NCBI GenBank assembly: GCA_002449955.1
Contig: DJYD01000060.1
Span: 1-60,957 of the forward strand
Direction of reading: 5' to 3'
Length of the DNA: 60,957 nt
Origin: Lachnospiraceae bacterium UBA6987
GTDB lineage: Bacteria > Bacillota > Clostridia > Lachnospirales > Lachnospiraceae
Shown here: positions 49,601-56,338 of the stretch, piece after piece
Position numbering within the stretch: the first letter of the stretch is position 1
Layout: the number at the start of each line of letters is the position of its first letter
Made by a program: the position numbers and the translations under genes
The notes under the pieces: model-generated
The model's database searches: none
What the model was told of the DNA's origin: nothing
The model's input: only the letters and a program-made list of their open reading frames with translations

Positions 49601-52278
49601 TGCCCGAGCCAGATCAGCCTCCAGGCTTTAAACAGCGCCTGGGATGCAAAGACCCGCTGCAGTGTTTCGATCCCGTCCGGGATAGTGGTGATGGCTTCTT
49701 CCACCGTTTGCAGCCAGGCCGCTAAGGCTTCTTTTCCGGCTTTACGGGAGGGCTTTTGCCTCATCAGGTCAGCCCAGTCCCTCATGGCGGTATAAAGCAG
49801 AAGCAGCTCATTTTCCGGCCTTGTGACGTCGTTTTCCCCGGCGGTATCTGAACACTTCTTCATGCAGGCCTCATCCTCCCACAAGGCCTGTTCTTCCAGA
49901 AGCCGGCAGATCGCCTGGACGGTCAGGTACGCCTCCGGCTTCAGCTTTGCGTATTTAAAATGACAGAGTACCGGGACCAGCATCCGGGCAAGCAGAATCA
50001 GACCGTCTGTCCCGGCCTTCATAATGTTTTCCTGCTCCCGGAAGAAGGCAAGCACCCGGCTGCCGCAGATCCGGGGAAGTTCCCGGTCCGGATCTGATTT
50101 CAACAGTTCGAACCAGGCAATATCCTTTAAGGCTGAAAGATAGCGGTAAGGCTCTGTCCCGTCAGCGGTTTCCGCTCTGCGCTTTGCCAAACGGAGAAGG
50201 GAGGGACTTATGGTCAGCCGGTCTGCATTTTCAATGATCATCCGAGCGGTTCCCTCAGATAGTTTTCCCGGAATGCGTTCCAGAAGTGCCGCAAAGGCAC
50301 CGCTTCCCGCGTCTGCGTTTCGGACGATTTCTTCGAAAACGTCAAAGGGAATTTCCTCTGTCAGCCCGGTGAAAGAAAGGAAGCGAAGCTTTTCCGCCTC
50401 ATCTGCCGTCGTACTTGCCAGAATACCGGATAAACGGACGAGCTCCTCCTCCGTCATTTCTGCTCGGTACCGTTGAAAAAGGGAACCCTCTGCAATCTGC
50501 CATCTGCCTTCGGAATCTGTCCGGAAAAGCTCCGAGAGCGCTCCGAACAGCCGCTCGGGCAGGGCGGTGGGAATGTTCCAGCCTTCTGCTGAAAGAACTT
50601 GTTCCAGCCCCCTTACACTGAGGCCTTTTTCCGATAAGGAGAGGGCTCGCAGAATCAGCACGGAAAACGCCCCGTCCCCGGATATGCGGTCCTTCGGAAG
50701 CTGTTTTATCTCCGCAAGATCCTGTCCGAGGCACTCGATCATATGATTGATCAGGAAGGCCTCTAACGCCGGAGTCTGATCCGGCAGGTTCTCTACGATC
50801 TGCTTCATAAAAGCCGTAAGGGCCGTCATACCGGTACCCATGGTATCGGAGGCTTCAAAATCCCGCTGATCCATCATAAACAGCCTGTCCAGAACCAGCG
50901 TCAGATACCTGGGATTGCCGCTTCCGGCCTTTTGCAGGATGGTGTTTTCCACATCTTGGTCCACCCCTTTCCGGCGATAGGCCGCATAGGCCCGGATCAG
51001 GCTCCGGCGGTCTTTTTCATTCAGCTCCCGCTGTTCTCGGATCAGAAAAAGTCCTTGTATCCCTTGTTTACTGTGATAATACTTATCTGACGAGGCCACC
51101 ATCATGGTGCGGCCTCTGCGGCTTCCGATCACGGACTGCTGCAGAAATAGCAGGGCGGGGAAGATTCCTTCGTCCATGGCTTCCGGCGCATCTATAAAGA
51201 AATACAGCTCCTCAAGCTGACCGGAAACTGCCTGTATCTGCCGCAGCAGCTCCGGTCTGTCTTGAGGAAGCTCCGGTATTTGCGGTATCGGTGGCTCACC
51301 TTTTTCCGCTTCGCCTTTTTGAGGAGCAGAAAGGCTGTTCTTTTCCAGCCGCAGATACATCCAGTAAAGCAGGGTCCGCAGAAAATGCAGACTGCTGCCG
51401 CAGTCAGGATTTTCACCGTAATAGAGGAATACGGGATAATCCAACAGGATTCCCCGGGTCGCCTCCTGGGAGATCAATGCCGATTTTCCGCTGCCGGCTT
51501 CTCCGTAAACCCAGACAGAATCTCGTCCGTAAGTGGAAACAAAGCCTCTTTCCACATAATCCCGGATATACTGCTTTCTCGTGTGATCGGCTTCACGCAG
51601 GATTTGTCCTTCCGGCAGAAGTTTTTGCGGCTCATCGGGCAGGTCCGGGCTGATCATATCCCACAGTTCGTTTTGCAGCGTTTCTTCGAAATCATCCAGA
51701 CCGGAGGGGGCGCCAGTCTCCGGATCCCAGACGGCGCGGTAGTGAATGACTTTCCCGCCGGAACTTAAGATCCTTTGCTTTAAGGCAAAAAGCCTGGCTG
51801 CATGTTCTTCGCTTTCCGCGGCGTAATCCCCGCGTTTTTCTTCCGGCACCAGGGCGGAAAATTCCGGATCACGGAAACAGAAAATGCAGCGGTCCGGGGC
51901 CGCGCCTTCCTGCAGGGCACCATAGAGAATCTCCGCATTGGTAATACTGATTCCGCCCGCAAATAAATCTTCAAGCGCCGTATCGCCGATCCTTTTTATC
52001 GTCAGTTCATCGGGGATCCAGCCGTAGCGCTCGCCGATCAGAACAATGATATAAGGCCGGCACCGGTCTATGGTATCCAGACATGAAGTGATAACGTAGC
52101 GGCTGCCTTTTTCCTCGCTCATGCGGGAGGTGTCCACGCCCCAGCGCAGGTCGATTTCCTGGATATCCTCGCCGCGGGAAAGGACTTTCTGTCTGAGCTT
52201 CGGAAAAACAGCATTATGCAGAATATCTCTTTCCTTCCGCATATCTTTAAAGGTACTGGAGATAAAAAACGAGATCAT
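46612..52278 (-). CDS. Giant DUF4062-STAND NTPase, TEP1/NPHP3-like architecture
   Basis: A single 1888-residue soluble protein. The N-terminal DUF4062 domain (about 1-235) has FISSTFKDMRKERDIL, DLRWGVDT, IVLIGERYGWIP, ITNAEILYGAL and CIFCFRDPEF, the same series of motifs as in animal TEP1 and NPHP3. A P-loop NTPase of STAND type follows (about 250-470): Walker A GEAGSGKSAL (259-268), Walker B LYFFIDAPEAMDE (358-370) and the GNPRYL motif (454-460). A winged-helix-like segment lies near 535-605. The remaining ~1280 residues are helical, with degenerate TPR-like repeats and no WD40, membrane or nuclease motif. STAND proteins act as sensors that oligomerise on ligand binding, and many bacterial ones are antiphage. 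No defence or mobile genes are adjacent, so that role is inference. Confidence 0.85.
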   Translation of the reverse strand: MISFFISSTFKDMRKERDILHNAVFPKLRQKVLSRGEDIQEIDLRWGVDTSRMSEEKGSRYVITSCLDTIDRCRPYIIVLIGERYGWIPDELTIKRIGDTALEDLFAGGISITNAEILYGALQEGAAPDRCIFCFRDPEFSALVPEEKRGDYAAESEEHAARLFALKQRILSSGGKVIHYRAVWDPETGAPSGLDDFEETLQNELWDMISPDLPDEPQKLLPEGQILREADHTRKQYIRDYVERGFVSTYGRDSVWVYGEAGSGKSALISQEATRGILLDYPVFLYYGENPDCGSSLHFLRTLLYWMYLRLEKNSLSAPQKGEAEKGEPPIPQIPELPQDRPELLRQIQAVSGQLEELYFFIDAPEAMDEGIFPALLFLQQSVIGSRRGRTMMVASSDKYYHSKQGIQGLFLIREQRELNEKDRRSLIRAYAAYRRKGVDQDVENTILQKAGSGNPRYLTLVLDRLFMMDQRDFEASDTMGTGMTALTAFMKQIVENLPDQTPALEAFLINHMIECLGQDLAEIKQLPKDRISGDGAFSVLILRALSLSEKGLSVRGLEQVLSAEGWNIPTALPERLFGALSELFRTDSEGRWQIAEGSLFQRYRAEMTEEELVRLSGILASTTADEAEKLRFLSFTGLTEEIPFDVFEEIVRNADAGSGAFAALLERIPGKLSEGTARMIIENADRLTISPSLLRLAKRRAETADGTEPYRYLSALKDIAWFELLKSDPDRELPRICGSRVLAFFREQENIMKAGTDGLILLARMLVPVLCHFKYAKLKPEAYLTVQAICRLLEEQALWEDEACMKKCSDTAGENDVTRPENELLLLYTAMRDWADLMRQKPSRKAGKEALAAWLQTVEEAITTIPDGIETLQRVFASQALFKAWRLIWLGQELVVYGRYGAGINGIQKGMAVLEDAAKAADPGTFAYAFWYHYLLAQANEWMVKAVVQTAEKKYMIRQEGHSERQYMLYPCEESLSNLAWIRYQLAQKSEDESEGKVSQNALKNYRSIQTLYEGYWAFNGKSLDTAAYDDAGVFAAACFALVKPLLIRTDAANDGKELNTRQLKQWLETLEQLEKRFTGTPAFSMISEALFETARYYIYTGKEGANELLKRAKDADKAWLTSDPEAADQVFTHSLVYLELPEELPETERMFWTVTAQDCLTKITNPDAEKQLALARVMAAAGDAAAAEKVQAALAQTEENSLKKVLLLAAELAYRNASGSAAETEQLLPLAAAVQGFLAAHINGSELKKRETWYTLRTILNQILATLHRCYSPALNADPQKLLTAEDIGKDPAERAAAVTLISQLQRALQTCFLLYPGAGIPAIDSEGCTDLGVLSYLLEPAADHPPLQSLAAVKLEKMNGGKTRTEKKLYAKYALGELFQDEAGGNGVSLRDLLLQLFSLCRGNDFAEECAQARLRLFAFLFLEGCQTEYFPDREERESLCASLRELFATKPVWADTLEKKANGYFPASKDEGHLFQGEYLAWCLLQAKDRIRQMQESGFLPSDENHLTADLNSLERLCRIYQYLSAPLKKWEGSREMQIAFQMAETAAAYIRALLNVWKNGDKSGDREKDSRCAFFETRRDEIGKALSQAALVCSRTFLQEASESRSGSKQKLPEFMQILPEAADYLLDKGVIRYAYSIWYTYLYALGEAAEPDVWPAPDILTDLLKKKASNIPEEYAQGRSMNGMLDYITQIGDHFLLPYYEHTERTDLLEAFADYIEDLGDFYLSSVYDQTYKGLHIYSNVLRHLLFVLTLIHKKLRTETAKTGEETLESDSERLDKVERRMLRMIRGYLDLCDTAIKRIEADVLSEYMEYLMQEGTTSRREATALLEEARRYSGKNAGLMAAAMHVAAEESDGKGILNSAKDIPDSGVSAFENELDRVLKN

Positions 52279-52341
52279 GACGAGTCCTTTCGGGAGGTCT
52301 CCGGTCAGAAAAAGAAAGAGCGGGACCCGCCCCTGTCCGGA

Positions 52342-52376
52342 AGAAAACAGAAGGAGCAGTATTTAAACTACTCCTT
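52342..52376 (-). terminator. Probable terminator of the rubrerythrin gene
   Basis: On the minus strand AAGGAGTAGT/ACTGCTCCTT (plus 52367-52376 and 52351-52360) form a ten-pair stem with one G-T pair, followed by CTGTTTTCTT. The T tract is weak, so some read-through into the STAND gene is likely. Confidence 0.55.
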
Positions 52377-52405
52377 CCACATCTTTGTGATTTAGCGGCT
52401 TTGCT

Positions 52406-52969
52406 TTAGCCGAAATAACGGTCCAGCAGGCCTTTGAAGCCTTTTCCGTGCCGGGCCTCATCGCGAGCCATTTCATGGATGGCGTCGTGAAGCGCGTCGA
52501 GATCGTACTTCTTGCAGAGCTTTGCCAGAGCGGTCTTGCCGGCGGTTGCGCCGTTTTCGGCATCCACGCGGGCCTGCAGATTCTTCTTGGAAGAGTCGGA
52601 CACGATGTCGCCCAGCATCTCGCAGTACTTCGCGGCGTGCTCGGCTTCTTCCATGGCGACCTTTTCAAAGAAGAGACCGATCTCCGGATAGCCTTCGCGG
52701 AAGGCGGCTCTGGACATGGCCAGGTACATGCCGACTTCGCTGCATTCGCCGTTGAAATCGGCCTGCAGGCCGGCAATGATGGTCTTGCGGTCCTCTTCGG
52801 GAACGGTTTCGGGGATGGCCTTGCTGACGCCGACGACATGCTCGGCGGCCCAGGTCAGCTCTTCTTTAACGACAGTGAATTTGCTGCCGGGAACGTGGCA
52901 GATGGGGCATTCGGCGGGCGGTTCGGGTCCTTCGTGGACATAACCGCAGACAGGGCATACATACTTCAT
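52406..52969 (-). CDS. Reverse-type rubrerythrin
   Basis: A 187-residue peroxide-detoxifying iron protein. The rubredoxin-like domain is N-terminal (CPVCGY and CPICHVPG, residues about 5-24), and the di-iron ferritin-like domain follows (about 50-187, with GECSEVGMYL, EEAEHAAKY and DEARHGKGF). This reversed order is typical of anaerobic clostridia. ATG at 52969 follows GGAGG. The upstream frame to 53059 runs through the promoter and is not coding. Confidence 0.94.
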   Translation of the reverse strand: MKYVCPVCGYVHEGPEPPAECPICHVPGSKFTVVKEELTWAAEHVVGVSKAIPETVPEEDRKTIIAGLQADFNGECSEVGMYLAMSRAAFREGYPEIGLFFEKVAMEEAEHAAKYCEMLGDIVSDSSKKNLQARVDAENGATAGKTALAKLCKKYDLDALHDAIHEMARDEARHGKGFKGLLDRYFG

Positions 52970-53012
52970 GATAAAACCTCCGTTGATTAAATAATAAGCC
53001 ATTAGTGTCTCT

Positions 53013-53041
53013 ACTATATCAATTGACTGGATTTCTGTCAA
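53013..53041 (-). promoter_or_regulatory. Promoter of the rubrerythrin gene
   Basis: On the minus strand TTGACA (plus 53036-53041) and TATAGT (plus 53013-53018) are 17 bases apart. It lies inside the last codons of the upstream HAD gene. Confidence 0.78.
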
Positions 53042-53891
53042 CGACAAAAGGAAGATCACTGGGGCCGTTCATCAGTTCGCGCAGATAATTCTCCACGCCG
53101 TCCTCAGAGGGCGGTGGAACAAGGACCGTAGCCTGTGCCTTGGCTTCTTTTGTCCCGGTTCTGGGCACTACGGAAATGCAGGCGATCTTCAGCATGGTGA
53201 TGTCGTTATCGTTGTCGCCGGCACAGAGGATATTGGCTTTGGAGCAGCCGAGATATTCAGCCAGCCACAGCGCCGCCTCGCCTTTCGTAGCTCCATCTGC
53301 TGTGATCTCAAGCGCGTTGACACCGGATTCCGCGTAATTGAGCGCGCTGCCGTAAGGCATTTCCTGAATCAATGCACGGAAGGCATTGCGCTTTTCCGGA
53401 TCATTATCAAACAGCAGGATCTTATCCAGCGGACCGCGTTTTTCAACCTGCTTTAACAGATCACTGCGGCGGGCGTTTTTCAGCCACATTTTCATGGCAA
53501 AATTGTCTTCGGCACGCGGCTCGGGGCAGAAGGTGTCCAGATAGGCGATGCCATGCTGATAGCCGGCAGGCGCAATGCCAAAACTCCGGCCGCTTCGGAT
53601 CACCGCCTTGGCAAGCTTCGGATCGATCCTGCGCTCACGCAGGATGATATCTTTCTTAAGATCCCAGACCATGGCGCCGTTGCCGGTTACCGCATAGCGC
53701 AGGCCTTTGATCCCGTATAAAGGCTTGGGAATGGTTCCGATTCCCCGCCCGGTACAAAGTACAAAATCGATTCCCGATGCGATGAGATCACCGGCGAGCC
53801 GGACAGTGCCGGACAAATCTTTTCCCTGAAAAGGAAGAAGCGTGCCGTCGATATCACAAAAGCAGATGCGGATAGGGTCTAAACTGTTCAT
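53019..53891 (-). CDS. Cof-type HAD-family phosphatase
   Basis: A 290-residue HAD hydrolase of the Cof (C2B cap) subgroup. Motif I is CFCDIDGTLLPF (near 11-22), motif II LCTGRG (near 45), motif III Lys in DGATKGEAALWL (near 205) and motif IV LCAGDNDNDITML (near 220). The substrate is probably a sugar phosphate or a flavin/pyridoxal phosphate, but it cannot be named. The 3' end overlaps the rubrerythrin promoter. Confidence 0.9.
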   Translation of the reverse strand: MNSLDPIRICFCDIDGTLLPFQGKDLSGTVRLAGDLIASGIDFVLCTGRGIGTIPKPLYGIKGLRYAVTGNGAMVWDLKKDIILRERRIDPKLAKAVIRSGRSFGIAPAGYQHGIAYLDTFCPEPRAEDNFAMKMWLKNARRSDLLKQVEKRGPLDKILLFDNDPEKRNAFRALIQEMPYGSALNYAESGVNALEITADGATKGEAALWLAEYLGCSKANILCAGDNDNDITMLKIACISVVPRTGTKEAKAQATVLVPPPSEDGVENYLRELMNGPSDLPFVVDRNPVN

Positions 53892-53954
53892 AGATGCCTC
53901 CTGATAACAGCGCTACTATAGCAGATTTTTTTACATTTTTCCATGCTTTTCTGT

Positions 53955-53983
53955 TTGACAAATGAGACGCAGAAAGGTATGCT
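53955..53983 (+). promoter_or_regulatory. Promoter of the mgtE leader
   Basis: TTGACA at 53955-53960 and TATGCT at 53978-53983 with a 17-base spacer. It gives a leader of about 185 bases before mgtE. Confidence 0.7.
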
Positions 53984-54037
53984 TGGTATGCTGAGAAATA
54001 TGGATCAAAGCAAATCTTGTCATAAGGAGGAAATGTC

Positions 54038-54121
54038 ATGGATGCCGGAAGCAGCGGTGGCAGTACTGCGGGCCGATCTACACAGAAATGTTCCTGCACC
54101 TACATGAACATTTCTGTCTGA
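54038..54121 (+). CDS. Small leader ORF (27 aa) upstream of mgtE
   Basis: ATG at 54038 lies seven bases behind a perfect AAGGAGG (54024-54030), a stronger site than most genes here have. The frame encodes 27 residues, Gly/Ser/Thr-rich at the start (MDAGSSGGSTAGRSTQ) and ending KCSCTYMNISV. The second half of the ORF lies in a perfect 12-bp hairpin (54082-54117). The stop is 51 bases before mgtE. A regulatory leader peptide whose translation opens the hairpin is the simplest reading, and a secreted or modified peptide is less likely. Confidence 0.6.
   Translation: MDAGSSGGSTAGRSTQKCSCTYMNISV
54082..54117 (+). promoter_or_regulatory. Hairpin overlapping the mgtE leader ORF
   Basis: ACAGAAATGTTC (54082-54093) pairs perfectly with GAACATTTCTGT (54106-54117) over a 12-base loop. 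It has no T tract, so it is not a plain terminator. A ribosome reaching the end of the leader ORF would melt it. Confidence 0.65.
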
Positions 54122-54172
54122 ATCTGCGCCCGCCAGCTCGCTTCTCCAATTCGTGAATAAAGGAGGATCGAT

Positions 54173-55549
54173 ATGGCAGAGCTTAAGCTTTCCCTTGCCG
54201 AGACTTTCAGGGTCTTGCTGAATGAAAAAAAATATACATCAATCCGTGACGTACTGGTGACCATGGAGCCCCAGGACGTGGCGGCGATACTGGAAGAGAT
54301 GGAGGAAACAAAGCTCCCTCTCTTATTTCGCTTGCTTCCGAAAGAGGAGGCAGCAGAGACCTTCGTGGAAATGGACCCGGAGCTCCAGGAGATGCTGATC
54401 AAAGGCTTCTCCGATTCCGAACTGAAGGAAGTGCTGGATGAGCTGTATGTCGACGACGCCGTCGATATTGTGGAGGAAATGCCGGCCAATGTGGTCAAGC
54501 GGATCCTGAAGAATGCAGATCCCACCATGCGGCGGGAGATCAATGAGATCTTGCAGTATCCGGAAAACTCTGCCGGGTCCATCATGACGACCGAGTACGT
54601 GTCCTTGCGTCCGGAAATGACGGTAGAGGAAGCGATCCTGCGCATCCGCCGCACCGGCGTCGACAAGGAGACCATTTACACCTGCTATGTCACGAAGGAC
54701 AGGCTCCTGCAGGGCCTGGTCACGGTCAAGGATCTGCTGCTTGCGGCAGATGACGATATGAAGATCAAGGACATCATGAACACCAACGTGATCACGGTGA
54801 ACACCTTCACTGATCAGGAAGAAGTGGCGCACATGCTCTCCAAGTACAATTACCTGGCGCTGCCTGTTGTGGATAAGGGCGGAAGAATGGTCGGTATCGT
54901 CACATTCGACGATGCCATGGACGTTCTGGAAGACGAGGCCACGGAAGATATCGAGATCATGGGTGGTATGACGCCCTCGGAAAAGACCTACCTCCGCTCG
55001 ACGCCGGTCGATCTGTTCAAGCACAGAATCCCCTGGCTGCTGCTCCTCATGGTCTCCGCGACCTTCACCGGCCTGATCATTACGAAATTTGAAAATGCCC
55101 TGGCGGCGCAGGTGGTGCTGACGGCGTTCATCCCCATGTTGATGGACACCGGCGGCAACTCCGGCTCGCAGAGCTCGGTCACGGTCATCCGTGCCCTGTC
55201 CCTCGGGGAACTGGATTTTGCCGATCTTTCGAAAGTCATCGGCAAGGAGATCGGGACGGCGGCGCTCTGCGGCGGCATTCTGTCCATCGCCTGCTTCGGC
55301 AAGATCATGCTGGTGGACCGCATGCTGCTGGGCAATACCGACGTGACGCCGCTCGTGGCCCTTGTGGTGTGCCTGGCGCTGCTGCTTACCGTGGTGATCG
55401 CCAAGCTCGTGGGCTGCAGCCTGCCGATGCTCGCTAAGAAGCTCGGTTTCGATCCGGCTGTCATGGCAAGTCCGTTCATCACGACGATCGTGGACGCTCT
55501 GTCGCTGCTGATCTACTTCTTTATTGCAACAAGGCTGCTTGGGCTGTAG
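54173..55549 (+). CDS. mgtE: Magnesium transporter MgtE
   Basis: The 458-residue protein has the cytosolic MgtE_N domain (about 1-130), a CBS pair (about 135-260, with ENSAGSIMTTEY and LPVVDKGGRMVGIVTFDD) and a C-terminal five-helix pore domain (about 285-458) with the signature MLMDTGGNSGSQSS near 322. It is a Mg2+ channel gated by cytosolic Mg2+ through the CBS domains. AAAGGAGGA precedes the ATG. No M-box riboswitch is seen, and the leader instead carries a small ORF and a hairpin. Confidence 0.96.
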   Translation: MAELKLSLAETFRVLLNEKKYTSIRDVLVTMEPQDVAAILEEMEETKLPLLFRLLPKEEAAETFVEMDPELQEMLIKGFSDSELKEVLDELYVDDAVDIVEEMPANVVKRILKNADPTMRREINEILQYPENSAGSIMTTEYVSLRPEMTVEEAILRIRRTGVDKETIYTCYVTKDRLLQGLVTVKDLLLAADDDMKIKDIMNTNVITVNTFTDQEEVAHMLSKYNYLALPVVDKGGRMVGIVTFDDAMDVLEDEATEDIEIMGGMTPSEKTYLRSTPVDLFKHRIPWLLLLMVSATFTGLIITKFENALAAQVVLTAFIPMLMDTGGNSGSQSSVTVIRALSLGELDFADLSKVIGKEIGTAALCGGILSIACFGKIMLVDRMLLGNTDVTPLVALVVCLALLLTVVIAKLVGCSLPMLAKKLGFDPAVMASPFITTIVDALSLLIYFFIATRLLGL

Positions 55550-55573
55550 GCCGTGCTTAATAGCCGCGGTCTG

Positions 55574-56320
55574 TCAGCTTTCTCCCATTCCGATACAGAG
55601 GGTTACCCCGTATATTTTTTTGACACCGGCGGAAAGGAGGACGCGGCTGCAGGCTTCCATCGTCGCGCCGGTCGTAAAAATGTCATCGACAAGGATTACG
55701 CTTGTGAGACCCTTCACGGAGGCTTTTACGGTAAAGGCCTTGGAAAGGTTCCGGATGCGGGCATCCGGCCCGAGCGCCTTCTGGGCTCTGGTGTGCTTCG
55801 TTCGGAAAAGAATATCCCTGCGGGACGGTATGCCGGATCGTTTTGAGAGCTCCTCCGCAAGCAGTTCCGCCTGATTGTAGCCGCGTTTTAACAGTCTGCT
55901 CCGATGGATGGGAACCGGAATAAGGGCGTCAGCCTTAAAGGAAAGAATTTCGTCTTTTCTGAGCCGCCATATTTCTTCTGCATAAAAAACAGCATACGCC
56001 TGCCGCCCGTGGTATTTGAAGCGAACGATGCTTTCCCGGGCGGCTTCATTGTATTCGAAAGCGGCGACATTCCGGACAAAGCTGCGACGTCTCTTTTTGC
56101 AGTCCGCGCAGTATTCTCCTGCGGAATCTGCCAGGGCCCTGCCGCAGCGAAAGCAATAGGGGTGCTGTACGAACGACAGCTTTGACAGGCAGGCAGGGTG
56201 GATCAGTTCCTTTTCCGATAAATAAAAAACCCCGTCGCAAACAGGACAGCGGCGGGGGTAGATACACTGTAAGAGGAAGGACCATAGGGTCCTTTTATTT
56301 GATTGTATAGACATGATCAT
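55574..56320 (-). CDS. comFC: ComF family protein (phosphoribosyltransferase-like)
   Basis: A 248-residue protein with an N-terminal zinc-ribbon (CPVCDG, CFRCGRAL, CADCKKRRR) and a C-terminal PRPP-binding site VILVDDIFTTGATMEACSR (near 213-231). LIPVPIHRSRLLKRGYNQAELLAEELS (split; near 125-150) is the ComFC core. It has a role in DNA uptake in competent bacteria. It lies 18 bases behind recD2 and may be co-transcribed with it. Confidence 0.93.
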   Translation of the reverse strand: MIMSIQSNKRTLWSFLLQCIYPRRCPVCDGVFYLSEKELIHPACLSKLSFVQHPYCFRCGRALADSAGEYCADCKKRRRSFVRNVAAFEYNEAARESIVRFKYHGRQAYAVFYAEEIWRLRKDEILSFKADALIPVPIHRSRLLKRGYNQAELLAEELSKRSGIPSRRDILFRTKHTRAQKALGPDARIRNLSKAFTVKASVKGLTSVILVDDIFTTGATMEACSRVLLSAGVKKIYGVTLCIGMGES

Positions 56321-56338
56321 CCTTTGTTCAGATCTCTT

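Noticed and set aside
46612..52278. Defence island or prophage around the STAND gene
   Set aside because: Flanks are a PHP phosphatase, rubrerythrin and housekeeping genes. There is no integrase, transposase, tRNA edge, restriction gene or other defence gene, and the base composition seems like the rest.
53984..54172. M-box (ykoK) magnesium riboswitch before mgtE
   Set aside because: None of the conserved M-box strings is present. The leader is taken up by the small ORF and its hairpin.
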